Assembly: GCA_963576725.1 (NCBI GenBank) | Contig: OY755238.1 | Location: forward strand, 22,007,845-22,071,844 | Source: Azorinus chamasolen | Taxonomy: Eukaryota > Mollusca > Bivalvia > Cardiida > Solecurtidae | Length of the DNA stretch: 64,000 nt | Reading direction: 5' to 3' | In this document: positions 39,401 through 48,848 of the stretch, piece by piece | How the letters are laid out: the number at the start of each line of letters is the position of its first letter | Numbering within the stretch: position 1 is the stretch's first letter | Notes under the pieces: generated by a model | Databases searched by the model: none | What the model saw: the letters and a program-made list of their open reading frames with translations, nothing else | Told to the model about the DNA's origin: nothing | Translations under genes and position numbers: made by a program

Positions 39401-41707
39401 TGAGGCTTTGTCGAAAATATTTTACCATTCATCATATCTACAACAAACGCATATTTTCCTACAGAAAGTCGATATGAAACATGTGTGTAGCAACGTTATA
39501 TGTCGCACTTGACGTTATATGTCGCAAGGTTGACGCTAAATGTCGGAACCAACGCTAAATGTCACAAAACATCCTGAATGTCGCAACGAATTGTACTGCC
39601 GCTATAATGTCGCTAGAGGTTGGATATAAAATAGCCTATGGGTTAATGGGTTAAAGGTCCAGTTCGTTCCGTATGAAAGGGTATAATTTGTGAGAGGAGC
39701 TTGAATGACAATATTGCAGACCCTGGTGAGAGGGCTCTCCGATATGGGTCTATACTGCTTGCAAATGACGGTCCATTCGTTTCTCGCAAGCAAATGGCTA
39801 AACTCTGAGCGGTTCAACATCTAATTTCTCCCAATTCGTGTTTAAAATTTTATGAAACTGCCAACCGGGTGAAATGGAGCAGAGACCTTTTTGATCATAT
39901 CTCGAAATACTGGATAAGGGTTAACCTATGTTTGCCTAAGGTATTCATAAAATAGACACAGACGAACACATCAGTCAAGACAGGGGTCCTGAGAGAGTTG
40001 CCACATCAGGGTCTGTACTATTCACTTCCCAAATTATTTTCCAATGGTCATGTTGACAAAATACATGTTGCAGATCACCCTTAAAATGATAATTGGATTG
40101 GTTCATAATAGCTACATGTATATACGAGGACGGGTTCACCAGGAACGGGTAATCCTCTACTCCATAAATACGCCTTTCCACGCCTTTGCAAACAGAGTAG
40201 ACAAAGATCAGACGGCTCCTGTAGGAACCTTCTGATCAGGACCTGCTCTGTTTGCATATGATATACTTTGGATATGGTTCTACAATTTCTGCCATGGACA
40301 AAAATCCCCATGTCCATGTGCCATCATAACACTTAATGTAATTAATATTCATGATGTATTTATTTATTTCAGGAATATTTATAGAATCAAGTGTAAAAGT
40401 ATATTAACAGTATTAAGACAATATTGTTTGTTACTGCAAAAGTCTGAACATTTAATTTTCAGACGATCAGTACATATCCAGATCCCAGAGGAGCCGTCTG
40501 ACCAGTATAGATGTCATTTGAAATCTCACATCCCACATGTACTTTATATACAAAAATAAGTTTACTTTCGGCAGTTAAAGGTGTGCAAATTGCAGGTTAA
40601 ACCTTTACCGGGATACATCGGGAGCTTAAACTAGGAAGTAATACAACAAAAGAGTGCTAATGATGAAGAGCCATATTTAGCGTTGATGTTGCGACACATA
40701 GCGGCAGTACAATTTGTTGCGAGATTTGGCGTTACAGATGCGACATGTAACGTCAGGAGATTTTGCGACATTTAGTGTTAATTCCGACATTGAGTGTCAA
40801 CCTTGCGACATATAACATCAAGTGCGGCATTTAGCGTCGGTGCGACATTTAGCATTGCTACACTGTGCGCAACCGAAAGCTCACAGTCGTTCGTACAACT
40901 CTTTGTTGAACTTTTACATTTTGCGGCTAAATAATAATTCTTGAACATAACAAAAACAAAGTTGTAGTGTGTGTGTTTATTGTAAGGACTAGCACTTTAA
41001 TTCTTATACCACTAATATGAAGTAATGAACTGGTTTGCCATGTCAAAGAGTAGAGAATCGAATATGTAGTACATTAGTTAGTAAATCAGACTCGGATAAG
41101 ACGTTTCAAAAAGGTGTTAACTGATCAAGGTCTATTCTGTTTGCAAAACCGTAAAATACGGTTATCAGTAACTGGCAAGTTCAAGCCGGCAAAATCATAC
41201 ATGAGTCGAGTTAAGATATGTTTTCTTCGGTTTGTAAACAGCGAACGCTTAAACCAGTCGCAGCGTCAAAGACAAATGTCTTCCCAGTTTGTCACGTATA
41301 TATAAAACTACAAATACACCAGTAATTTAACTCTGTGCCTGTTATATGTACACAGGATGTTTGGGTATTGGAAGAAACTGTAAAGTCAGATCTATTGTAA
41401 GTTCATAAGCGAACAGGACAGACACTGATCAGATGGCTTCTACATGATCCGCCTGATCTGGGTCTACTCTGTTTACAAAGAAGCGTTTGTATGTGTGTGC
41501 GTGGTTTTTTTTGTTTGGTTTTGTGTGTGTGTGTGTGTGTTTGTGTTAAGGCCGACCTGTTGGCGTCCGCAGCCATTTCTGTTGGTTTACCCAGTCTTTG
41601 AAGGTCTTCAGGGCGCTTAACCGTTCTTTGGGATCTTCATGAAGTTCTTGTTTAGCCTTCTGTAAACTCTGTTCGTCCAGACCGCATGCGTAGCAATCAT
41701 CCGCCAT
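30194..41707 (-). CDS. CRAL-TRIO (SEC14-like) lipid-transfer protein, seven coding exons
   Basis: Joined exons 41707-41557, 38684-38525, 36505-36444, 35527-35328, 34016-33906, 33112-32989 and 30336-30194 give 316 residues plus TAG. Introns are all GT..AG and phases 1, 2, 1, 0, 0, 1 match. Residues about 8-75 are a CRAL-TRIO N-terminal helical region, including DTRYLLGFLRARKF, the usual 'D..LLRFLRARKF' signature. Residues about 102-262 are the lipid-binding fold: LPGRDKHGRKLVIVR, GAMDPKG, QVNGLTFVIDLTG, HYYNTGPVFE, LKNRVHVHGQNL. The tail holds LPEEYLPDEYTGP. Length and motif order fit alpha-tocopherol transfer protein, clavesin and CRALBP relatives, cytosolic carriers of tocopherol, retinoid or phosphoinositide-type lipids. 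The ligand cannot be told from sequence, so no symbol is given. The ATG lies two bases after an acceptor, so a non-coding 5' exon should exist upstream. No frame-breaking change was seen; it looks intact. Confidence 0.93.
31320..31532. mobile_element. Family B remnant in intron 6
   Basis: Left aaaggctattttaagaccc, right atatgagggaatgg. Apex decayed (ttgctatggagaaaatg). A second, more decayed copy lies at about 31036-31235. Confidence 0.6.
31775..32097. mobile_element. TA-bounded MITE (E, TCGAACT type), intron 6
   Basis: CAGTTGAACTTCGATATCTC ... ATCGAAGTTCAACTG with TA both sides. The outer arms repeat ataactcgaact, the inner hairpin is gtgacagcttaatacagg with apex ttcctacaggagc. Confidence 0.88.
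32202..32405. mobile_element. TA-bounded MITE (E, ATTCGAA type), intron 6
   Basis: CAGTAAAACCTCGATTATTC ... ATAATCGAGGTTTTACTG flanked by TA. 204 bp. Near-perfect inner hairpin, apex gctcctagaggagc at 32297-32310. Confidence 0.9.
32989..33112 (-). CDS. CRAL-TRIO gene, coding exon 6
   Basis: Acceptor atctttgcag, donor GTGAGT. Codes for VHVHGQNLSTVYDEI, then HLPEEYLPDEYTGPNAGTIQ, the typical 'hG.n...L....LP.eYgG..G' end of the lipid-binding domain. Confidence 0.93.
33236..33772. repeat. GA-rich array with a 169-bp higher-order unit, intron 5
   Basis: Runs of gagagaga alternate with agtcacacagacagatagg and acacacaggcaagac; the whole pattern repeats three times with a 169-bp period. It fills most of the 0.8-kb intron. 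Confidence 0.95.
33906..34016 (-). CDS. CRAL-TRIO gene, coding exon 5
   Basis: Acceptor tttgcatttcag, donor GTAGGT, 37 whole codons. Codes for KALPGRIKQLHYYNTGPVFE and RPMMSEKLKNR, matching the family's 'P.r....h.iN.P..f......kpfl..kl..r' segment with Asn kept. Confidence 0.93.
34519..34672. repeat. Foldback with long arms, intron 4
   Basis: ttatacagttctttcccagg .. catgacgatttattc on the left pairs with gaataaatcgtcatgtg .. cctgggaaagaactgtataa on the right, around a 40-base GC-rich centre. Confidence 0.85.
34884..35178. mobile_element. TA-bounded MITE (E, TCGAACT type), intron 4
   Basis: CAGTTGAACTCCGATATCTC ... ATATCGAAGTTCAACTG, TA both sides. Part of the inner left arm is deleted. Confidence 0.88.
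35328..35527 (-). CDS. CRAL-TRIO gene, coding exon 4
   Basis: Acceptor ctctccag, donor GTAACC, 200 bases. Codes for GAMDPKG, then DDVMRANLALFDFILLDE, QVNGLTFVIDLTGFS and ends KRCMVVTQ. This is the core of the CRAL-TRIO fold. Confidence 0.94.
35674..35875. mobile_element. TTAA-bounded MITE, family A, core deleted, in intron 3
   Basis: TTAA at both ends. It is in the reverse orientation to the copy at 25814 and lacks the apex: gcagaccctgatc joins directly to tactctgtttgc. 202 bp. Confidence 0.8.
36444..36505 (-). CDS. CRAL-TRIO gene, coding exon 3
   Basis: A 62-base exon too short to appear as an ORF. Acceptor gtcttatttcag, near-consensus donor GTAAGT. Codes for IYIPLPGRDKHGRKLVIVRL, the first strands of the lipid-binding domain. 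Confidence 0.92.
37120..37815. repeat. 41-bp satellite made of a MITE end, intron 2
   Basis: Unit aagcgaccacctataagagg + tatacagtaattacccgtat, at least eight near-identical copies from about 37425, preceded by looser copies from 37120. Each unit has the TA-CAGTAA start of E-type elements plus their CGACCAC arm. The array closes in an E-like half (ggtaggtggtggctttctg). Confidence 0.92.
37859..38108. mobile_element. TTAA-bounded MITE, family A, complete, in intron 2
   Basis: TTAA at 37859 and 38105, 250 bp, the same length as the copy at 25814. Hairpin with gtagacccagatc on the left and gatcagggtctgc on the right. Confidence 0.85.
38255..38459. mobile_element. TA-bounded MITE (E, CGACCAC type), intron 2
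   Basis: CAGTAAAACCCCGCTAATGC ... AGAGGGGTTCTACTG, TA both sides; apex gctcctagaggagc. It starts 65 bases into intron 2. Confidence 0.88.
38525..38684 (-). CDS. CRAL-TRIO gene, coding exon 2
   Basis: Acceptor ttatttccag, donor GTCAGT. Codes from DTRYLLGFLRARKF to KIQDIIKQG (residues 51-104 including the split codon). The open frame runs past the donor, but joining to exon 3 gives QGIYIPLPGRDKHGRK, which is the family-typical continuation, so the donor at 38524 is preferred. Confidence 0.93.
38799..38966. mobile_element. TA-type MITE (E, CCGGAC type), intron 1
   Basis: CAGTAAAACCTCTCAAAACC ... GGTTAAGAGGGGTTTTACGG. The hairpin centre is shortened. Confidence 0.75.
39481..40870. mobile_element. 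1.4-kb foldback element, intron 1
   Basis: Left arm (39484-39615) begins gtagcaacgttatatgtcgc; the right arm (40690-40870) is its inverted match ending gcgacatttagcattgctac. The arms are themselves tandem blocks of a cgctaaatgtcgca-like motif. The interior holds an A-type hairpin (about 39700-39760), an A' MITE (40149-40398) and no coding capacity. Confidence 0.8.
40149..40398. mobile_element. TTAA-type MITE, variant A', in intron 1
   Basis: Left gtaatcctctactccataaa, hairpin cagacggctcctgtagg, right end aggaatatttatagaatcaa. Target sequence decayed. It lies inside the larger foldback at 39481-40870. Confidence 0.65.
41522..41540. repeat. (TG)n tract at the first coding exon's 3' edge
   Basis: Reads (CA)n in the transcript, beginning about 15 bases after the donor at 41556. 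A second, less regular GT tract lies at 41490-41505. Confidence 0.9.
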
Positions 41708-41709
41708 TA
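41557..41709 (-). CDS. CRAL-TRIO gene, first coding exon
   Basis: Two untranslated bases then ATG at 41707-41705 and 50 codons plus one base. The acceptor before it is a good one (tttatttcag). The start MADDCYACGLDEQSLQ is followed by charged helices (KAKQELHEDPKERLSALK) typical of the CRAL-TRIO N region. The donor, GTCGGC after ACAG, is weak, and a (CA)n tract lies 15 bases into the intron. Confidence 0.9.
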
Positions 41710-41972
41710 CTGAAATAAAATAACAGAATTCTAAATGATACCAACCCTATTCATGCTGAAAAAACTAAGGTCCGCTCAAATAAAGTTCCAAGAACCTATT
41801 GACTGAGTGACTGACAGATTGGACTCTGGAGAGGAACGCATTTTCTCGGCGTCTTATTTGGACCAATGCTGCTAGCACATACCAGTCAAGACGAGCTTAA
41901 CATAAGAAGAGCTAACGACTGTTACATGTACAATCTGACATACATGAAATAAATATGTTTGAATCTATTGTT

Positions 41973-42121
41973 TTAACCCTGTCCCTCATATAAACGTGTT
42001 TTCACGCATTTGCAAACAGAGTAGACCCAGATCAGACGGCTCCTATAGGAGCCGTCTGATCTGGGTCTACTATGTTGGCAAATGCGTGAAAAGTGCGTTT
42101 ATATATACAGGAAAGGGTTAA
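41973..42121. mobile_element. TTAA-bounded MITE, short symmetric form
   Basis: TTAA at both ends and only 149 bp. Both halves derive from the left arm of family A, making an almost perfect palindrome (cagacggctcctataggag at the centre, agatcagac / gtctgatct symmetric). Confidence 0.85.
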
Positions 42122-42360
42122 GATGAACCACAACTCTTTCAAAGACTATATTTTAACACTAACGGGCTATTCCACTCTGATAAGTCTGGGTTGAAAGCGG
42201 TTGACAAGTCTTAACTGTAGAGTGCACTCAGTATGAAAGGTTTAAACTTGCAAGAAGATTAGGGGACCTCTGATCTGGGTCTACACTATTTGCAAATAAC
42301 AGTGCATGTGCGTCCCGAGCTGAAAGGGTTAATTGGCGGGTTAGCCTTAAGGCATTAGTA

Positions 42361-42563
42361 CAGTAAACGTATCTATAACGGCCACTAAATTACATCAATT
42401 ATTTTGTGTTAAAGGCAGGTGGCTGCTTACAGCAAGGTGAAAGTAAAACAGAACGCTCCTATAGGACCGTTCTGTTTCACTTTCACCATGCTTTAAACAA
42501 CCACCTGCCCTAATTAACAACTAATTAACACAATTAAGTGGTCGTTATTGAGAGGTTTTACTG
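42361..42563. mobile_element. TA-bounded MITE (E, AACGGCC type)
   Basis: CAGTAAACGTATCTATAACG ... GAGAGGTTTTACTG with TA. Inner arms gcaggtggctgcttacagc, apex cgctcctataggac. Confidence 0.85.
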
Positions 42564-43469
42564 TAATAATAATCAAAACCTCATCTTCAAACAGCACCAA
42601 CTACTTGGAGGTAAGACAGAATGGACTATAATATATATCCCCCTGTTACGCGTTCTTGGAATCATAGCAATACTTGAAAGGAAGAAGATACCATAAGCGA
42701 TTATTGTGGAGTACATTACAATAAAAACATGTGTTGTGCGGTGATCAGACCTCACTTAGATAATTCAAGAAAATCCAAACTGCCCTCTAGTGCCTTTCAC
42801 TTTTATATGATGCAAGAAAATATGCACTGCCCTCGAGTATCATTCACGGTTAACCACTCGTACGTGTGCCAACCGCAATAACAATTACAACATAGAGCTA
42901 GATTTAGTAGTTTCTGCACCAAAAGTACACGATAAGCGCAATACCTAAATGTGTCTTTTTGTGCATAGTTATTTGAACCCATACCCCCGTGAATATCTAT
43001 CTGCTTAGTATTACAAGTGTGTGTGTGTGTGAACACGTACTATTTTGATCAAGGCAAAATTGCAGTCAGATCCACGAGCAAACAGAGCACATCCTACAGA
43101 ATCCGTCTGATCTGGTTCTACTCTGTTTGCAAGGACGTCTTTTTGGGGGTTAAAGGTTCACCGTGCGTAGGTGTGCATGAAGGTAAACTGAAAAATTATG
43201 AAGATTAAAACCACGATGTCTGTCTTTAGATATTTCCCTGTTCAATGAATTCACTTTTCAATACCTACCAACTATTCGTGGACAAAATAGTTATAATGAA
43301 AAATGGAAAGTGTAACATCGTAACGGTTTTAGAAACTAAAGAAATAGACCTATCAAATTCCATAAGCAAACAGAGCAGACCCTGATCAGAAAGCTCCTAT
43401 AGGAGCCTTCTGCATTACTTTTGTCCTAATGCGTTTAAAGACTCCTGTATTCATTAAATGAACGACCAA

Positions 43470-43684
43470 TTAACCCTTTCGCTGCTAAACTCTGTCGTCT
43501 GCTAACTTTGTCGTCTGCTACAAATTTTCATTCTTTTGATTTTCTTTATTTTTGTTTAAAAAACATAGTAACAGTAACAAACAGTTTGGATCCTGATGAG
43601 ACGCCGAGTTACTCGGCGTCTCATCTGGATCCAAACTGTTTGTATAGGTAATCACAGAGCCGGCATTGGCAGCGAAAGGGTTAA
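43470..43684. mobile_element. TTAA-bounded MITE, family D, complete
   Basis: TTAA ends, 215 bp, termini CCCTTTCGCTGC / GCAGCGAAAGGG. Hairpin aaacagtttggatcctgatg .. gacgccgagttactcggcg. Confidence 0.88.
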
Positions 43685-43958
43685 GATAGGGTTTATTGTA
43701 ATTTAAATTGAATTCTGTCGACCTGATCAGAAAGTTATTACGCGTATTCTTGTACAGATCTACACTGTCTTCAAATCCCGGACTACACCAGTTTCCAGGT
43801 TGGATGGGATTCTACATGCACGCGAGAAAATCATGTTACTCAGATTCGGCCAAACACAGATTGACTCGCGCTGGCAAGCAACGTTGATCCAGATTAAACG
43901 CCGATCAACTCGACATCTCATCAGGATCCAAGCGTGTTGACACTCGGTCAATAGTTTC

Positions 43959-44213
43959 TTAACTCTTTATTCCATAAATACACCTTTCTATACGTCTCTG
44001 CAAACAGAGTAGACCCAGATCAGACGGCTCCTATAGGAGCCGTCTGATCAGGGTCTGCTCTATTGTTATGCTTATGAAATAATATAGATATAATTGTAAG
44101 GTTTCTGCCATGATCAATAATTCCCGTGTCCATTTGAACTTATAACAATAAATCTAATTAATATTCATGATGTGTTTATTTCTTTCATAAATATTCATGG
44201 ATTAAAGGGTATA
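43959..44213. mobile_element. TTAA-type MITE, variant A'
   Basis: TTAACTCTTTATTCCATAAA at the left, atattcatggattaaaggg at the right. The core cagacggctcctataggag is intact. Confidence 0.75.
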
Positions 44214-44568
44214 AAATATTGAATGAATCGATAGTATGTAGAATGCAACAGATGGGGGTGTTTAAACTTTAGCTTGCTGAGCAAATTATTATTTTTATAC
44301 ACTTTTTCACCCAATATATTTTCAAAATTCAATCTATAATCAGTGTGTCTACCAAAATGCAATTGGAGAGTCAGACAGTTTGGATCCTGATGAGTCGCCA
44401 AATGACTCGGCGTCTAATATGGATCCAAACTGTTTGCATAAGTAATCACGCATCTGCCCACAGCAGGCTAAAGGTTAAATAGACACAGTTTTGATCCAGA
44501 TGAAGATACATAATATATCGAAAACAGAGCGAACTTGAAATTAAAAAGAAATCCAGAAGGCGAAAGGT

Positions 44569-44989
44569 TAACCCTTTCCCTGTTCTATGTTTATGTAAGA
44601 AATAATTACATCATGAATATTTATTAACTGAATTTTATATTTGTATATGTACAAAATATGTTTTGGTATTGGTAGAGACTGTGGCACCAGATCTATTATA
44701 AGTTCATAAGCATGAGCTGTCTGGTCTGGATCTACTCTGTTACAGTAAAACCCCGCTAATGCGACCACTTAATGAATAAACATGGGTGCCTTTATAATCA
44801 GGTGGTTGCTTAATGCATGACAAAAGTAATGCAGAAAGCTCCTCTAGGAGCTTTCTGCATTACTTTTGTCCTGCATTAAGCTACCACCTGCATCTAGCAC
44901 CAAGAATTATACCTCCTTGAGGTGGTCGCATTAGCGGAACTTTACTGTAGTATATGCGTGAATAAGCATTTACACGATGGAAAGGGTAA
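44569..44989. mobile_element. TTAA-type MITE, family A, split by a TA-type element
   Basis: Left end TTAACCCTTTCCCTGTTC at 44569, right end ATGGAAAGGG near 44986. The hairpin is broken at ctactctgt by the E element at 44743-44947. Confidence 0.8.
44743..44947. mobile_element. TA-bounded MITE (E, CGACCAC type), nested in an A element
   Basis: CAGTAAAACCCCGC ... TTTACTG flanked by TA. Inner hairpin ttaatgcatgacaaaag, apex gctcctctaggagc. Its insertion in an older TTAA element gives relative age. Confidence 0.88.
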
Positions 44990-45349
44990 AACTAGTCATA
45001 AAAAATTGTTGTGTCTATTATTATTGCAGCCCATTTATCTGATAAATAATCATGTAAGAAGTGATTATTTTATGGATATCAATTAGAATATAATTTTTTG
45101 TAATGTCATATAAACCCGATGTGTTCGCATTCACATAGGCTGTAGAATAAGATTTTTATAGTTCGACAAGCAAACAACAAAACAGACCCTGATCAAACAG
45201 CTCCTACGACAATTGACTGATCAGGGTCTGCTCTGTTTCCTTATGATATAATGTAGATCTGATTCTACAGTTGCTACCGTGGTAAAAAATCCCATGTTTA
45301 TAGTAGCTTTATAAAAATCGGTTGACAGGAGTCCCACTCATCCAATTTC

Positions 45350-45559
45350 AAATCTGAACGATTTTTCAATGACACAGCTTAATACAGGAGCTTTCAGCAT
45401 TACTTTAGACCTGTATTAAGCTGTCACGTGTGGTTCTAGATATCTGTAGCGTTATATTTAAGAGCAATTCTGTATTGTAAGTTTTGGAAGGACTCAAGTT
45501 TTTGTTCGAGTTATCCCGAAGTTCGAGTTACCCGAGTTCGAGATATCGAAGTTCAACTG
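45350..45559. mobile_element. TA-type MITE (E, TCGAACT type), left end missing
   Basis: The right end is intact (gttacccgagttcgagatat .. gttcaactg then TA). The inner left arm is reduced to gacacagcttaatacagg. Confidence 0.7.
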
Positions 45560-45785
45560 TATTCCTTATTTCTTAATGAATATTCATGGAGTGAAGGGCT
45601 AAGTAAAAGATAAATTCACTACATCGTAATGCAGTTCGACATACCTTCTAAATACTAATCATTTGATAAAATATATCTGAATTGCACGAGTAAAGTTTTA
45701 ATTTCTAGTTTGCTAGACAGTTTTGCTGCAAAAATGCTGTCTAGGTCAGTTGTCACATTTGATTTATCACGTATCTGATTAAATT

Positions 45786-45955
45786 CTGAAGGTAGGAGAT
45801 CCTCCGACAGCAAAAGCAGCATTGCGAAAGAGAAAACTGCAGACTCGGTTTTATGGAGTCTGTTTATCAGCTGTTATTAAAAGTGCAACACTACTCATGC
45901 CCCATCCCCACTAGCATCGGCCTAAGTGGTATTCATTTTTTATTACTAATAGCAT
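45786..45955 (-). mobile_element. Diverged LTR-like fragment
   Basis: Keeps ctgcagactcggttttat, gagtctgtt, aaagtgcaacact and the cggcctaagtggtattc segment in the same order as the copy at 14981, with many substitutions. Confidence 0.5.
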
Positions 45956-46149
45956 TGATACTGATGGTCCCGAAGGACTAGAAAATCAGATTATGAAACA
46001 GTTTGGATCTTGATGAAAATTCAGATTAGCTATATGTAACATCTGGAGCTAATCGCTTTGAATAGGTAATCCTAGATTCGCATCTTTAGTTAATAAAACA
46101 AGTTCATTCAAATATTGTAGGTACATGTATTGCTAACATTTTAACTGAA

Positions 46150-46363
46150 CAGTAGACCCCCGTTTAATAGGAATACATGTATTATTAAAGTACAAATTAG
46201 GTTTTTATGCAGGTGGCTGCTTAATGCAGGGTGAAAGTCATGCAGAAAGCTCATCTAGGAGCTTTCTGCATGACTTTCAACCTGCATTAAGCTGCCACCT
46301 GTCTGAAAAGCCGGTTTTGACACTAATTTTAACGTCCGGTTTAAAGAGGGATTTACTTTACTG
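46150..46363. mobile_element. TA-type MITE (E, CCGGAC type)
   Basis: CAGTAGACCCCCGTTTAATA ... TTTAAAGAGGGATTTACTTT; inner hairpin apex gctcatctaggagc. Confidence 0.78.
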
Positions 46364-46800
46364 CCAATCAAGATTCCCACCTGTTATGTGTATAAAGTAG
46401 TATATCTACAATGATTTTACATCTAATCCCCTTTGAAGTGATAATTTAAGAGAAGGGAGAAAAAATTTTATATTATGATAATGATTACCGCTCGTAAAAC
46501 AATTTTTTTTGGATATTTCTGTATGCAACACTTGCACAAATATTTTTTTTTAAAATAAAAAAACTCCGAGCTGTATGACCTGTATGTTTTGTTTCGATTC
46601 CAAATGACGAGACAAAAATGTAGTAAAAACTAAAATAGAACGTATATCTATATAAAAAGAAATATAATATCTATTTTCAAATAATATTATTCAATCCTTT
46701 CCCCTCGTATAGATAGTTGCACACATAATAGACCCAGATAAGAGGACCCCTGTAGGTGCCTTCTGATCAGGGCCTGCTCTGTTTGATTATTATATAGACC

Positions 46801-47064
46801 TGGGCTCATATTCATAAAGTTCCTAAGGAGAAACTTAAGAAAATTCCTTAGTTTCTTGAATATTCCTTAATGTTATAAAATCAAAACAAGTAAAGATATT
46901 TAATAGAAATAATGCTATATATAGAATATATACTTAACCAAATATTCTAGAAGTCACTGAATAAAAATTCAGTCAATAGTTTTGCTCTAAATGTAGACGG
47001 AAACTTGCTCCTTAAGTTGTCCTAAGGTTAAATTATTCCTAAGGAGCTTTATGAATATGGGCCC
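46801..47064. mobile_element. Foldback element, 'attcataaag' ends
   Basis: Left gggctcatattcataaagtt, right aggagctttatgaatatggg. Arms continue with cctaaggag / ctcctta motifs; the centre is unrelated AT-rich DNA. Confidence 0.8.
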
Positions 47065-47158
47065 TGATCTTACATTTTTACCAAGACCACAAGACACACA
47101 CTGCCTGTGTTCAACGCCCATTGTTTTATAAAACATAGCTGCTAATGAATATTCATGT

Positions 47159-47408
47159 TTAACCCTTCGCTTGTTGAATTTTAAAATACATTTCTTCTTC
47201 TTTACCCATGCCCTGTTGTATAATTACATATAGCTTCACGGTGTACAAGTATTTCGCTGTGCAATCACTGTTGTGGAGTGCAGTGGTTGAACAATCAACG
47301 TGTAAATAGTGCAGACCCTGATGAGACAGCTCCTGCAGGAGCTGTCTCATCTGGGTCTTCACTATTTACAGGTAGGTATATTGACGCGAATAGCAAGCGA
47401 AGGGTTAA
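47159..47408. mobile_element. TTAA-bounded MITE, family C, complete
   Basis: TTAA ends, 250 bp, termini CCCTTCGCTTG / GCAAGCGAAGGG. Hairpin cagctcctgcaggagctg flanked by ctgatgag and ctcatctgg. Confidence 0.88.
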
Positions 47409-48105
47409 TACTGAATGGGAAAAAGGTTAACCCTTTCCCTTATGTAAGCGCATTTTGATGCATCTGCAAGCAGAGTAGACCCAGATGACCTAATAAATAT
47501 TAATTAGAGTCTGATCTGGGTAGTCTCTGTTTGCAAATGGTTGAAAGGGCGTTGTTTATATACAGGAAAATGTCGAGTAAATGATAAACGGGTATAAATC
47601 AATTTCTTTATAAATGTTACGACTTGTATTGAAATGTCCCAGCAATAAAAGAAAAAAGAAAATAAAACAAACTAGAAATAAGAACAATGTCTATTTCGTG
47701 ATAATGATTTTTAACCTTAATATGCGGGACAGGAGTCCCTGATGTCCTTTGTAAAGAATGTAGACCCAGATGGGAGAATTTCTAGAGGAGTCCTCTCATT
47801 AGGGTCTGCACTGTTTGATAAGAATTTTGGAACAATCTATTTGAAAAGTCAGCGTATTAAGGATTAAATCAAAACTTTACATACTGCTGAGAAATATTCC
47901 GTTCGATCAACTGATGCATTCGACAAGCACTAAGCCTTATCCAGTTGAATTTTAACGTTTATCATCATCTAATTCAATATCTCATTTCTGATCACTCCTT
48001 AAGTACTATCAAGTTCTTCTAACTCGATAAGGAAGAGCCTCACGCAGGTCACGTGCTCATCCTGCAAACATCCGGGCTTTGATAAAGGAACCAATCGCAG
48101 TCTCA

Positions 48106-48326
48106 CTAACTCTTTCGCTGCCACGTATTTTCTTTTGCAAAATATGTCGTCTGCTATTATTTCAAAGTTTTAATAATTGTCCCTTTCTTTAAAAGAATAC
48201 AATCAATGATTCAATGTATCAACCAGTTTGAATGCTGATTAAATGTCAAGTTACTTGTCGTGACATCTGGATCCAAACTGTTTGCATTGGTCATGGCAGA
48301 TTTGTCAATGGCAGCGAAAGAGCTAA
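48106..48326. mobile_element. Family D MITE with CTAA flanks
   Basis: Termini CTCTTTCGCTGCC / GGCAGCGAAAGAG with CTAA on both sides (48106 and 48323) in place of TTAA. 221 bp. Hairpin decayed on its left arm. Confidence 0.75.
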
Positions 48327-48848
48327 AGATTGACAAAGGCAATTTATAATAAAAGGTAATTTATAATAAAATCATACTTGATCGTGGGGTACACTTAGTA
48401 ATTTATGCGTTCGATTTATGATACATATAATTGGTTAGTATATTAGCTTCTTTGACAGTGTATCTTTCGTTCGTCTGACACTCTCCAAACAAGTGTGTCT
48501 CAGCCGTCATATATAGTTTATAGTAACCCATAGCCTGTCAGTCACAGCTATAGTTGCATTTGAAAACAGTGTAGACCCAGATGAGAGAGCTCCTGTTTGC
48601 CATGGAAAATCCATGTCTGAATGTTCTATGCTTATACCCAGGAAACTCATTTCAATATATCCTGTATATTTTTGTAAATACATGTATTTGCCTAATTAAT
48701 ACTCAAAGAGGGGATTTATTTTCCAAATCAATTTCAACTCAACTCTTTTGCTACCAATAGCGAATGCGTGATGACATTTGCAAACAGTGTGGACCTAGAT
48801 AAGACGCAGGGTAACTCTCAAACTGTTTGATAAATAAATTATCTAGTA

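Noticed and set aside
42573..42755. 60-residue frame with a hydrophobic stretch
   Set aside because: Overlaps the end of an E-type MITE and a ctgccctctagtg repeat; no signals of an exon.
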